Shown: piece by piece, positions 1-10,073 of the stretch
Layout of the letters: each line of letters opens with the position of its first letter
Position numbering within the stretch: position 1 is the stretch's first letter
Assembly (NCBI GenBank): GCA_947652115.1
Contig: OX393570.1
Location: 11,645,343 to 11,709,342, forward strand
Source of the DNA: Blastomussa wellsi
Lineage: Eukaryota > Cnidaria > Anthozoa > Scleractinia > Plerogyridae
DNA length: 64,000 nucleotides
Direction of reading: 5' to 3'
Notes under the pieces: generated by a model
The model's database searches: none
Told to the model about the DNA's origin: nothing
Seen by the model: only the letters and a program-made list of their open reading frames with translations
Program-made: the position numbers and the translations under genes

Positions 1-229
1 GAAGCCTGAACTCTGGGGTCCAGAATGGGCCATAGCGGCTAGGTGACGACTCGCGCATGCGCTCTTGCAATCAAGGAACTTGTACAAAATTGGGCCGCTT
101 TTTTTTAAGTTGTCGGTAACGTCGAGACAATCCGTGAATTTCTTCGGCATCGCGACCTGGCAGCATGCCGCAAAGGGATTTACATCAAACCCTGACATCA
201 TTTGCCCTTGTTTTTTCATGGGACATTTA

Positions 230-456
230 CAGCGCGACGCGCCTTAGTGTGGCCACCCACCAAACCTTTTTTGACAAGTTATAATTAGCCAATCAGAGAG
301 CGCGAATTTGTTTGAAGAATTTGTTCAAAGCTGTTGTCACGCAACCTGTCGCGCTTTTAAAAAGGAGGCGGGACAACTCAAATAAATTCGCGCTCTCTGA
401 TTGGCTAACTTGTCAAAAAGTTTTGTTGGGTGGCCACACTAAGGCGCGTCGCGCTG
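230..456. mobile_element. foldback MITE, about 227 bp
   Basis: Two arms of about 75 bp are near-perfect reverse complements, with ends CAGCGCGACGCGCC and GGCGCGTCGCGCTG, around a short centre. No coding capacity is seen. No clear target-site duplication is visible, so the superfamily is not assigned. Confidence 0.75.
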
Positions 457-718
457 AAAGGCAGTGGTCGAAACCAGCGATTTGTTTTGTCTTTTTTGCC
501 CAGTTGTCTTGTAGTAAGATTCTTGCTTTTCTTTGCGAATGCTTGAATTACCCCCCCAACCCCTTTTAATCGGGCGACTAAACAAAATTTTCATTTGGCG
601 ACTACTTTTTCCACTTAGTCCACAGTTGACGACTAAAGGTTTTTTTTTTAATTTGGAGTATGTGGTAAAACGTTCCAAACATAGTGATATGAAACCAGGT
701 CTGCCCGTTGGGCAAGTG

Positions 719-990
719 AAGGATAAAATCCACTAGCCCCGGGCTATCGGACACTAACTTCCATGTACGCTGAAATTTAAAAAAAATGATGACCACCAAT
801 TTCGTCTCAGGGGCACTTCAAAGTTGTAACACAAGCTCTGGTGAAAGTGTAACGGTTTGGTACTGCTTACGGTCTGCTTATTTGTTAGAAGATTTAACAC
901 GTTCTTTATTTTATGTTATTGAGGTGTGTATCGTTTATTTCCATTACGTACAATGCTTTGTTTCGCCAATTAAGAATTGCGTAAATTAAA
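719..990 (+). repeat. direct repeat, copy 1 (partner 2,583-2,850)
   Basis: About 265 bp recur at 2,583-2,850 with a modest number of substitutions. The repeat includes the right terminus of a TTAA-type foldback element (ending CAGGGGCAC) and about 170 bp of flank, so it looks like a segmental duplication rather than two independent insertions. Confidence 0.75.
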
Positions 991-1858
991 TATACTACAA
1001 TTAGAAAAGTTATAGTTATAACTACACATAAAAGGAAAAGGAGGGAAGTTGGCTGCGGACCTATGATATGGTAGCGTTGAGTGCACGAAGAGCCAGTTTT
1101 GTCGAGATGAAGCATGTAAATAATTAAAATTCATTGGCTTTTTATTTCTGTAGGGTTACAAAATGGATGATTTGCTGACGTCATACATTTCCCTTATGCT
1201 GACGACAATGAACAAACAAAAGAAACCTGGTACTCTGAGAGCTGTGAAGAAATAAAATCGTACTCCACAGCCCCAACCACTAAATCAAGTTCATATTTTA
1301 CGGATTTACTCCATGCTTTGTTCTTAAATTGTACTTTAGGTAGTTATTTCACAATTGCTTTCTCCCAGCGAGTATGTTGAGAAATTTTTCCATTAAGTTA
1401 TTTTGGATGCACATCTAGACAAAAGGCATGATAAACCATTCGTAGGCCAGACGCTTCTCGTCATTAAGTTATTAATGCACCGTTAATGAAACCTTTTCTG
1501 CAAAGAAGATAACTTGAAGTATGAAATTGGAAGAGGATTTTTTATGCGGTAGGTTGGTTTATTGTTTCTGAGGGAACGGTTCACAATGGCCTTTACCCAT
1601 TTCTTTTAATTAAAACGGGGGCGTAGTCGCCATTAGTGAAGACATCTTTGCTAATCCAGTTACAATAAACTGAGAATAAAAAGGTCACCTATCAAAGGTA
1701 CCTTTTTCTGCTTTGAGTGAGGACAAACTTGAACATTTTAGACTTAAGTTGTAAGATAATTAGAGATTAGGATATGATACGAGAGAATTTTTGTCACAGT
1801 ATCAAATCTTGGTCTGTAAAGGCTAGGTATTTTACAAATTAATAAGATTATTCAATGG
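831..1858. other. no gene recognised
   Basis: AT-rich sequence with only short open frames. After the end of the direct repeat near 990 I see no domain, RNA gene or mobile element. Confidence 0.5.
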
Positions 1859-2032
1859 AGTATTTTCACACACGTGACAAGCGGCCATAGTGGATTGCTG
1901 AAACAATATGTGATATTTTAATAACAATAGAGTTCGATTCCCGGAGGATTGTTTTGGGACACCAAAAAAAATCCCGTTTCTTTGTTTTGGGACACCAATA
2001 TGGCCGCAGTGACGTCATGTGAAAACACTCTA
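1859..2032. mobile_element. MITE with GAGTATTTTCAC / GTGAAAACACTC termini
   Basis: The two ends are imperfect inverted repeats of about 30 bp, and both contain a GGCCAT/ATGGCC core. The terminal sequence resembles that of the larger element at 28,110-28,690, so both may belong to one non-autonomous family. Confidence 0.55.
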
Positions 2033-2160
2033 GAAGTCATTGTAATATTAAGTCTTACTGCCGGAGAACCCTCGGAGGTTTTGTAAGACAGCGTATTTAA
2101 GAGTTAAGTATTTTAAATTTATTAATAGCTGCAGCTATCGAAATAAAAAGTAGGATTTAA

Positions 2161-2672
2161 AGTGCCCCTGAGACGAAATTGGTGGTCATCATTTTCGTGT
2201 ACAATGGCACTTTCATAATCATAGGAAATTGCACGAAGAATGATTCAAGAGTTTTTGTTGGTCCTCATTTGATTGTCAATAGTTATTGTTATTATAATTA
2301 CAACCCGTGAGGTATTTTTGAGCCTTTGACGTCACTTTCTCCAAATCGCAACCAAGCCTTGGAACAAGGCAAATTAATGGCGGCCGTAAATTTTCGGAAA
2401 TAAAAGTTTAAAAATTATGACTTCTCATGTCCAGAATGGATTGAAATTAGGCAAGATGATTAATAAAGTCCCATTTTACACGAAAATTCAGGAAGTTCAA
2501 TTTTCCAACTTGTTCTTTGGGAAAGCTGTAGCCAGGTTGCACTAGCCCGGAGGTCATTTCCACTAGCCCGAAAACATTCCAATGGATAAAATCCACTAGC
2601 CCCCGGGCTAACTTCCTTGTACGCTGAAATTAAAAAAAAAAATGATGACCACCAATTTCGTCTCAGGGGCAC
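2161..2672. mobile_element. TTAA-flanked foldback element
   Basis: The ends are AGTGCCCCTGAGACG and CGTCTCAGGGGCAC, flanked by TTAA at 2,157-2,160 and 2,673-2,676. Inverted identity extends about 40 bp inward, over ACGAAATTGGTGGTCATC. TTAA duplication is typical of piggyBac-type transposition; no transposase is present. Confidence 0.7.
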
Positions 2673-2850
2673 TTAAAGTTGAAACGCAAGTTCTGGTGAA
2701 AGTGTAACGGATTAGTACTGTTTACAGTATGTTTATTTGTTAGAAGATTTAATACGTCCTTTATGTTATGTTATTGAGGTGTGTATCGTTTATTTCCATT
2801 GCGTACAATGCTTTGTTTCGCCAATTAAGAATTGTGTAAATTAAACTTGC
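2583..2850 (+). repeat. direct repeat, copy 2 (partner 719-990)
   Basis: Second copy of the segment at 719-990, 1.86 kb downstream in the same orientation. It overlaps the right end of the TTAA element at 2,161-2,672. Confidence 0.75.
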
Positions 2851-3425
2851 AATTGTGGTTACCCCTTGAAAAAACCAAACAGTACTCGTTACCAGCCTTG
2901 TTAAGGTAGATATAATATTTGAAAGAAAAAACTTGCACTTAATTTATGATTGTCTTCTGGTAATACTTTATTCGTCTTTTAACGGTAATCCCATGGAACA
3001 AATCTCTTCACAAGGTTTCCCCGGGATGAAATTGCTCCCTGGCCGTTACTTTAAATTAAAAAAAATTGTTTGGGTGCTGATCCCACGGCGAAAATCTCAG
3101 CAATTTGTTCCCCGGAGTTTGTTCTGCGTAAAGGGAGATTTCGAGAGTGTGTTTTATAAACGACATGAGAACGTTACGGATCCCGGTCTTCACTCTTCGT
3201 GACTTCTCAAGCGTACGTGTACTTCTACGTGCTGGTAAACAATGATCGAAAACAAAAGCTAGCGTGCGATAACACGCTATTGAAGTGTGCAAAATAACAC
3301 GCCAAGTGTGCGAAATAACGCACGCTTAGCGTGCGAGGAGTTTCTGAAAAACAAGAGAGTGGAGATTCCACGTTGATAGATGCATACAGTTACCGCTCTG
3401 TCAAGCTCACTGATCGATCACTTAA

Positions 3426-3824
3426 AGTGCATATGACACGAACTTTTTTTCTCGTAATTCTTGTAGTTGGATATCTAAAGAAGACGTTTCGAAGCTTTAA
3501 GTGCTGGAAAAATCTGATTCGCGCAATTTCCCTTCGTGACGTCACATTGTGTACCTTTGTCGCTAAGGGGATTCTGCAGTACTTTGTAGTGGACAGATAG
3601 TGCACTGAAAGGCAAAGATGTCCAGTGATTCTAATGATTCATTTGAGTCGGACTCTTCTGTAAGTTGCATTGAGGTACACAATGTGACGTCACGTTCAAA
3701 TTGCGCGTATTTTGAAAGCAAAAAAATACTTTTTAGATTTTTCCATCATATTAAGGCTACGAGTCGTTTTCTGTAAATATCCAACTACAAGAATCGAGAG
3801 AAAAAATTTCGTGTCATATGCACT
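3426..3824. mobile_element. TTAA-flanked foldback MITE, about 400 bp
   Basis: Perfect TTAA flanks lie at 3,422-3,425 and 3,825-3,828. Termini are AGTGCATATGACACGAA and its reverse complement. Palindromy extends inward, including a second inverted block around TGTGACGTCAC. The duplicated TTAA suggests mobilisation by a piggyBac-like transposase acting in trans. Confidence 0.8.
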
Positions 3825-3829
3825 TTAAA

Positions 3830-5100
3830 ATAAAACGGCAGCATATCAACAGCTTCCCGGGTCGGATTTGATTACAACTCGGCGTTCTTCCTTGCCTCGC
3901 GAAGTCTGGTCTCTGAACAGTCCCTTGGTAGAGAAGAAACAACAAGCGCTGCGTCAGAAGAAACTGTCAACTTTATTTTATCTCGTGAATTTGTGCGGTC
4001 GGGAATCCTTATGCGATATAAGGCGAGATTGCTGTCATCATCTCAACCGTACATCCTACACCTTAACACTCCTTCCTACACATTCAAAGGGACACTATCA
4101 CGATTTTGCGCACGCGAGCGCCAACTGCCTTTTATGCGAACAGTATAAAAAAAGAGACCGATACAACACAGATAGAAATAAAAAGAGGAAAATGCAGTCT
4201 GGACAAGATGAGATCGTTGAACATAAAAAACATATTTCTATTTCATTGCACGCTATTTCCTTTCCATCGCTATGTAACCGATCTGGTCGGTTGCGCTTTT
4301 ACTGGTAGAGCTGTATTGTTGTTGCACGTAAGTCAACTTTCTCGACCAAGTAAGGGAAGAAGCGTGTCGGCTGTCCATGTAAAACGGCAGATAAAAACTA
4401 GTATATCTACGGAACACAGCAATAACCATACAAGCACAAGGCGACAGTAAGATGACGGTTCAAAACAAGCCTAAATCTGCTGAATGTCCTCCGGAAATTA
4501 GGTGAATCGCGGTTATTGTTCATATCACGCACGGGTCGTCAAAAGCTGTTACAGTTTTTTGTCCTTTTCCACTGAGAAAAGAAATAATATTATACCGATT
4601 ATACCGTTAGCCTATACCTGAGCAGAGAGAACCAGATAGCGTGCCTGAAGACCGATGAAGACACTTGCAATACCAAAGAGTAAAGGTCAGTTTCACCCGT
4701 GTTGAAGAACACGATAAGCTTTCAGCCTCTTGCAAGTCTTGTGGATCGATTTCTTTACGTAAACCTACTATGTTGTTGGCTCCAATTCTTTTCAGTCTTT
4801 CTCAGATTTTCGGAACTTTTCCGAAAGCTGCCAGGAGAAAGAAGCCTTCGTCCAGCGCCATTAACGCTTCCCTCCTCTCGAAGCTCGGTCAAACGACATT
4901 GAAAACGCCAAAAATTCTCGATTTCAGACAAATTGGCACTAAACGAGAACCGTATATCACTAATCTACACTTCTGAGTAGTTTTAGGGTAATATCGAAGT
5001 AAATTGAGGACGATGCAAACGGATTTTTGAATGCGCTAAATCACTTCTCGCATCGTTTGAATTCAGGACATCTCCAAAAATCAAACATTGGCGCATGCGC
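3830..5100. other. no gene recognised
   Basis: Open frames of 100-146 codons at 3,868-4,308, 4,106-4,450 and 4,665-4,976 overlap in different frames and show no domain or compositional bias that I recognise. I treat them as chance ORFs. Confidence 0.45.
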
Positions 5101-5109
5101 AGAAACATG

Positions 5110-5565
5110 ATAGTGTTTCTTTAACCCCTCCTACACCTTACTCCTGCTTTGTACACCTTGTCCCTCCTCCTACACTTCAACCCTACCTCCTACGCGACCT
5201 TCTATATCCTAACCCTACCCCCCTACACCTTAACCATGCTACCTTAGCCTTAACACTGCATCCTACACCTTAAACCTGCTTCCTACACCTTATCTTTACC
5301 TACCACCTACACATTAACCCTGCCTTCTAAACCTCAAACCTACATTCTTCACCTTAGCTGTACCTCCTACACCATAACCGCATACTACACATTTTCCCAG
5401 GGTTAAGGTGTAGGATGCACGGATTAAGTGTGGGTGGTAGGGTTAAGTTGTAGCAAGCAGGGTTAAGGTGTAGGTGGTAGGGTAAGGGAGTAGAAGGTAG
5501 GGCAGGAGGTAAGGTTAAAGCGTAGGAGGTAGGGGTAAGGTGTACGAAACAGGAGTAATGTGTAA
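5110..5565. repeat. palindromic degenerate minisatellite (CCTACACCTTAACCC-type)
   Basis: From 5,110 to about 5,390 the strand carries a degenerate unit of about 20 bp with core CCTACACCTTAACCCTG. From about 5,398 to 5,565 the same unit continues as its reverse complement, GGGTTAAGGTGTAGG. The array therefore flips strand once near 5,395. Confidence 0.75.
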
Positions 5566-5573
5566 AAGGCATA

Positions 5574-5830
5574 CAGTCGAACCTCTCACTTATGGACACC
5601 TCTCTAATACGGACAGTTCAATTGGTCCCGGGAAAATGCCCATACATTCTTTGTAGAAATAACCTCTATAATACCGACCCTCTAAAATACCGACCCTCTA
5701 TAATACGGACCCACTATAATACGGACCCTCTATAATACGGACAACGGACACGAAATCTCGGCCCGAGAGAGAAAATTCATACAAACTTAGCCTCTTTATT
5801 ATACGGACACATATAAAATACTGGTTCTGG
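5574..5830. mobile_element. possible pogo/Tigger-type non-autonomous element end
   Basis: A TA dinucleotide is followed by CAGTCGAACCTC, a terminus typical of pogo/Tigger transposons, then tandem copies of a 17-bp unit containing CTCTATAATACGGAC. The opposite terminus was not found, so this may be a fragment. Confidence 0.4.
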
Positions 5831-6078
5831 CGCAGCAAGTTTGCAAATTGTTGCCCTTATCGCTGGAAGCCGTTTTACACTAAACTCGGCGACATAACAC
5901 ACATAAAATACTGGTTCTGGACACAGCACAATTTTGCAGTTGTTTTAACTTATCGCTGGAAGCCGAGTTAACACTAAACTCGGCTCCAAAATGTCGCCGA
6001 GTTTAGTGTAAAACGGCTTCCAGCGATAAGGGCAACAATTGCAAACTTGCTGCGCCAGAATAACCAGTATTTTATGTG
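5808..6078. repeat. long inverted repeat left of element G
   Basis: Positions 5,808-5,895 and 5,991-6,078 are reverse complements over about 85 bp, including TTATCGCTGGAAGCCG. The spacer holds a diverged second direct copy of the left arm. It sits just outside the element G polB, so it could derive from that element's terminal repeat. No matching copy is visible near 27.6 kb, so this is unproven. Confidence 0.6.
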
Positions 6079-6259
6079 TGTGAAAAACCAAATAATACGC
6101 AAACACAAAATTAAACAAAACAGCGTGACCCGAAGCCAAGCGAGCGAATGTGACACAGAAAATATTCCCCATTGAAGAAATACATGCACTGGAATATACG
6201 AATTTGCGTCAGAATTATTTTCCAATTGAAGAATTATCTGCACCAGTATATACGCCAAT

Positions 6260-7633
6260 ATGGCTGCCGCAAATTATACATCCGCTGTTTTGCAAATGTT
6301 TTACGGTCCAATAACGAGGCAGGAAAACAGAAACCTACGTCAACCATTACAACCAGAACTGTCGGGTTTCTATTATCACAAAGTAATTTCCGGTAATGGC
6401 TTCGTGTTTGGAGAATGGATGTATCCGAAGGAAATCCAAACAACAAAGATTTATTAGTGTTTGCAAGAGAAAATAAAGCAAGGTTCACTGATTTGGTTGA
6501 ACAAGAACTCCAAAAGTTATAAAGCGTGAAAGTAAGTTTCGGGTTAGAAGTAAAGTTTTCAAGGGAAAGAAACGGTGAAACGCAACACATGAAACATTAG
6601 TTTCATGAAAAAGAACCACACGTTTTTAACAGGGATGATGAAGAACTGATAAAACAAAAATTCGATGAATTCATTGAAAGAGCAAAGGGAGAAATAGAAA
6701 ACTGGTCTGTGAAGGGATCAGGATGGGAAGTTGAAATGATAAAGACTGCGTTCGTGAATGTCGCACGCTACCAACCGCTGCGCGGAGGAACTTATTTGCC
6801 TTTTCCGGCCAATCTGGCAAAAAAGAAGGCCATAGTCAACGTGCAAAACAGGGACAATGAATGTTTAAAGTGGGCACTCAGAGCCGCTTTATTCCCTGCA
6901 TCAAAAGACCCACAAAGACCAAGCAAATATCCGGTTAACGATGGTATCAGCTACAATGGTATCGATTTCCCAACACCGGTAAAGCAGATAGACAAGCTTG
7001 AGGCGCAAAACAAAGGCCTCGCAATAAATGTCTTTGGCTGGGAAAACAACTGTGTGATAGTACACAGGATAAGCAGAAAAGAAGCGAATGTGCCGCGAAT
7101 AAGCCTGATGCTAATAGAGTCGGGGAAATACAGCACTGTTGTTATGTAAAACGGGTGAGCGCTTTGCTGTTTGAAAAGGCAATAAATAATAAACTTTCTA
7201 TTGCATGTTGTGCTTATCACGTTTCACACGAGCGGACTTGCTCGTGAACCACCAAAAATATTGCAACGGAGTAAATGGCAGGCCGACAAGGATCGAGATG
7301 CCAGAAGAGGGGAAAAACACCCTTTCTTTCCAAAATCATCACAGACATATAAAGGTGCCATACGTGATATACGCGGACATTGAGGCATTGGTCAGAAAGA
7401 TTTCTGGCTGCGAGCGCGGGCCAGAGAGCAAGCAAAAAAGCTACACGGAGAAGACCGAATGGCACGAGGCATGCGGGTATTCGTACATGGTTGTGAGAAG
7501 CGAAGTTACAGGGTCAAAAGTTTACAGGCGCGAAAATGCGGTGGGAACGTTTCTAAGTGACATTCTGCAGGAGGAGGATGCAATTAGAGAAAGCTTGGCC
7601 GAACCCAAGCCGATTGTAATGACAGTAGTATAA
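6260..7633 (+). pseudogene. polB: element G: polB N-terminal half (protein-primed family B DNA polymerase), broken
   Basis: Polinton-type DNA polymerase, expected to replicate the element by protein priming. Recognisable coding starts near 6,430, with in-frame stops before 6,709. The frame at 6,709-7,149 shows the conserved stretch from RYQPLRGGTYLPFP to AINVFGW. A frameshift near 7,140 leads to the frame at 7,205-7,633, which carries a zinc-finger-like Cys/His cluster and the ExoI motif YADIEAL. The frame ends just after PKPIVMTV, where element A and a small MITE interrupt it. The C-terminal part resumes near 19,543, and about 360 codons between the two halves (ExoII, ExoIII and the first polymerase motif) are absent. 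The polB identification is firm. The exact start is unknown. Confidence 0.85.
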
Positions 7634-7846
7634 ACTATGAGGGTACGGGCACAATAACAACATTAACAATTAGGTGATACGAGCCTAAAAAATAATTGTG
7701 TATATAACGCCATTGAAAAAAGATAATTCCGATGTTTGAAACTTTTTTATAATGTACTGAAAAGAAAAGTGAATAATAAGATGTGTCTGACAAGATTTGT
7801 AAAACAAAAAAAAGAGTCATCTTTTAATAACCCTCATAGTTTATAC
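7628..7846. mobile_element. 219-bp MITE with 17-bp TIRs at the left element G / element A junction
   Basis: The ends are GTATAAACTATGAGGGT and its exact reverse complement. Each is flanked by TA (7,626-7,627 and 7,847-7,848), as expected for a Tc1/mariner-type non-autonomous element. The interior is AT-rich with no ORF. It lies at the point where element G polB stops and the AT-rich sequence begins. Confidence 0.8.
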
Positions 7847-7855
7847 TACTTGATT

Positions 7856-7893
7856 ATTCTTTTTATTATAATTTTATTTATAATAAAAAGAAT
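7856..7893. other. perfect 15-bp hairpin at the left edge of element A
   Basis: ATTCTTTTTATTATA (7,856-7,870) and its exact reverse complement (7,879-7,893) surround an 8-nt loop. It lies within 10 bp of the element border. It could be a remnant of the viral terminus or a transcription signal; the sequence does not decide. Confidence 0.55.
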
Positions 7894-7973
7894 ATGCGGG
7901 AATATTTTGTAAAGATGTAATTGTGATAAAATAAATGAACAAAATGAATGTTCAAATTGTATAACCTAATTGT

Positions 7974-8225
7974 ATGAAAAAGATAGTTACATTCTCTGAG
8001 GACTTCTTTGATTTTGATAAAGAAGAAGAAATTGAATTTAATAAACCTTACGATTATGTGTTCAAATATATTTATAAACATTTAAAAATGTCATGGGATG
8101 AAATAAGGTACTTATCAAAAATACAATCTGAATTAATTTGTGAAAAGAAAGAAATGATGAATTTAAGAAAGTTACTGATTTTTATGAATGAAAAAATGTC
8201 ACAGCTAAGTAGTTTAAATGAATAA
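7974..8225 (+). CDS. element A: hypothetical acidic 83-aa protein
   Basis: An intact ATG-to-stop frame in the AT-rich element, of normal viral spacing relative to the convergent gene at 8,285. The first 25 residues are rich in Asp, Glu and Phe (EDFFDFDKEEEIEF). The rest is Lys/Glu-rich and probably helical. There is no signal peptide, membrane segment or cysteine motif. I do not recognise a family. Length and position make it a plausible gene; AT-rich DNA has few stops by chance only in some frames, so it is not certain. Confidence 0.4.
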   Translation: MKKIVTFSEDFFDFDKEEEIEFNKPYDYVFKYIYKHLKMSWDEIRYLSKIQSELICEKKEMMNLRKLLIFMNEKMSQLSSLNE

Positions 8226-8284
8226 AATAGGCCATAAAAGTCTATTTTATTTGTATATTGGGAAAAAATGAATTTAATGAATAA

Positions 8285-8794
8285 TTAATAAGGAAAAATA
8301 ATAACCCAAATAGATTTATACTTCTTTTTTAACTTCCTTGTTAGAATAAAAGGGAAATAAGTTCTTTCCTTTCTTCTGAGATATTTAAGGATATAGTAAA
8401 AAACAAAGTTAGCCTTTATGAATCTCTTTCTTTCTGGGAAATAGGAATTATACTTAACTAAATTTAGAAGTTGAAAAAACTGATTTAAGACAGGTTGAGG
8501 TAAAAACAAGTGATTTTGTTGTAATGTATTGATAAATATAGTTCTGAGATATTGTCTTCTATAATATTTACTCTTTTTTATCCTCTTAGACAGGATTCTA
8601 ACTTCATCTTCAAATTCATGTATATAGTCATAATGGCTAATTTGGCCACAAGATTGACAGACAAATGTACCTTCATCATTACAAATGTCCATTTCTGAGC
8701 AACATTTGTAATTTTGGGGAGTTGTGTTATTTTCTGAGGAATGACACATCTTGATAAGAGTGTCATAGATCATATCATATTTCACATTGCCCAT
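8285..8794 (-). CDS. element A: VLTF3-like late transcription factor (putative), 169 aa
   Basis: The ATG at 8,794 gives 169 residues; the longer open frame upstream is only read-through into the SINE. Residues from about 30 to 55 form a Cys-rich zinc-ribbon-like knuckle ending TFVCQSCG. Then follow a basic Lys/Arg/Tyr-rich helical region (SKYYRRQYLRT) and a C-terminal block with RKRFIKANFVFYYILKYL and YFPFI. This order, a zinc ribbon and then a helical C-terminal domain with an F..YF.ypFL-like end, resembles poxvirus/NCLDV late transcription factor VLTF3 (A2L family). Such a protein would direct late viral transcription. It is convergent with the 83-aa ORF. The similarity is judged by eye; another zinc-ribbon protein is possible. 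Confidence 0.5.
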   Translation of the reverse strand: MGNVKYDMIYDTLIKMCHSSENNTTPQNYKCCSEMDICNDEGTFVCQSCGQISHYDYIHEFEDEVRILSKRIKKSKYYRRQYLRTIFINTLQQNHLFLPQPVLNQFFQLLNLVKYNSYFPERKRFIKANFVFYYILKYLRRKERTYFPFILTRKLKKKYKSIWVIIFPY

Positions 8795-8865
8795 AAAGAT
8801 AAGAATGTTATCTTTATGAGCTTTTAAAAAAAAGAATGATTTATAGAAAAAAGAAAAAGTATTAT

Positions 8866-9167
8866 GTGGGAGGCGCAGTGGCCTAATGGTTAGTGCGCTG
8901 GACTCTGGATCGGACGGTCCGGGTTCGAGTCCTGGCCGGGCCAGTGCGTTGTGTTCTTGGGCAAGCCACTTTACTCTCACAGTGCCTCTCTTCACCCAGG
9001 TGTATAAATGGGTACCGGCGAATTTACTGCTGGGGGGTAACCCTGCGATGGACTAGCATCCCATCCAGGGGGGAGTAGAAATACTCTCTGTCGCTTCATG
9101 CTACAGAAACCGGGATAAGCTCCGGCCTGATGGGTCACTAGGCCCGACTGCAGACTTACCTTACCTT
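8866..9167 (+). mobile_element. tRNA-derived SINE, copy 1
   Basis: The head contains an A-box-like GGCCTAATGGTTAGTGCGC and the B box GGTTCGAGTCC. The body matches the copies at 46,997-47,256 (+) and 50,750-51,046 (-), sharing CTCTTCACCCAGG and GTAGAAATA. The tail is a short run of ACCTT. TATTAT on both sides may be the target duplication. It sits upstream of the VLTF3-like gene inside element A, so it inserted after element A had entered the genome. Confidence 0.85.
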
Positions 9168-9177
9168 TATTATTTCA

Positions 9178-10052
9178 TTAAATGAAATTATACTTTAGAT
9201 TTGGAACTTTATCAATTAATTTACTTAGTATTATCTCAATTTGTAATTGATTACTACTTTTCTTCCCTCCGTCTCCACCTTTTCTCTGTAAAGATATAAT
9301 TCTGTCATCACCGAGTATAATTGCTGTTTTTCTCTTTGATATTTTAAAATCTAATGTTACAAAATAATTAATAACTTCTTTTATTTTAAATAACACTTTT
9401 TTTTTCTTTCATTATTTTTATATTCAACACCAAATAAATATTCTGGTTGCATTTCTTCATTGGTTCCAAAAAAAGCATAATTTAAAATTTTCTTTTTATT
9501 TTTATTTAACAAATTAAATAAGTTCTCTAAAATAGAATCAGAGTAATTCAATGCACATAATTTTTTTATTGACTTGCTTTTATCAATATGTGTTCCATTG
9601 GGTAAAAGTGGATATTCACATATATTAATTCATATATAAGAAATTTCTTTTAATTCAGGTATATTTTTAATCATATCACCAATCCAATGTCTATCTAATT
9701 GTTGAAACTGACCATTTTTATATTTTTTTACTTGACCATTTAATTTCTTATTATTAGATTGTATATCACATTTGTGATTACCCCTAATTTGAGAACATTT
9801 ATCATATTCAACTCCTAAAATAGGTGCAAATTTATCTTTTAAAATAATGTTTTCATTCAAATCTTTACATACCATAACTTCTTCTTTATATCCATTCTTA
9901 GCAGTATTGCTATTTGTATGAGATAATATTTTTTCCCTTTCTTTGAGGTCTAATCTAGGTCGACCTCTAACCTTCTCTGTTTTCTCAATCTTCGGCATCA
10001 TGCCAAAATACCCAAACAAAGGCATTTTGGCATTTATAGAAAGAAGAAACAC
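9178..10052 (-). pseudogene. element A: putative PD-(D/E)XK restriction-type nuclease, broken
   Basis: The open frame at 9,630-10,052 begins with an AT-hook-like GRPR segment, then shows a Glu (KEEVMVCKDLN), CDIQ about 45 residues later and GQVKKYK. This D...QxK spacing suits a PD-(D/E)XK nuclease core. A single TGA near 9,630 interrupts it. The same frame continues to about 9,390, where a run of nine A on the coding strand shifts the frame. The last 72 codons (9,178-9,396) include DDRIISLQRKGGDGGKKS. Full length would be about 290 residues. Restriction-like nucleases occur in some large viruses and could attack host or rival DNA. The family call is tentative. Confidence 0.45.
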
Positions 10053-10073
10053 AGCTTACAGAAGAAAATAACA

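Noticed and set aside
3868..4450. Overlapping 146- and 114-codon ORFs as genes
   Set aside because: Two frames are open over the same bases with no conserved motif; consistent with chance.
8866..9167. tRNA gene at the SINE head (also at 46,997 and 50,750)
   Set aside because: The A and B boxes are followed by a shared 200-bp body and a repeat tail; the tRNA stems are incomplete. It is a SINE.
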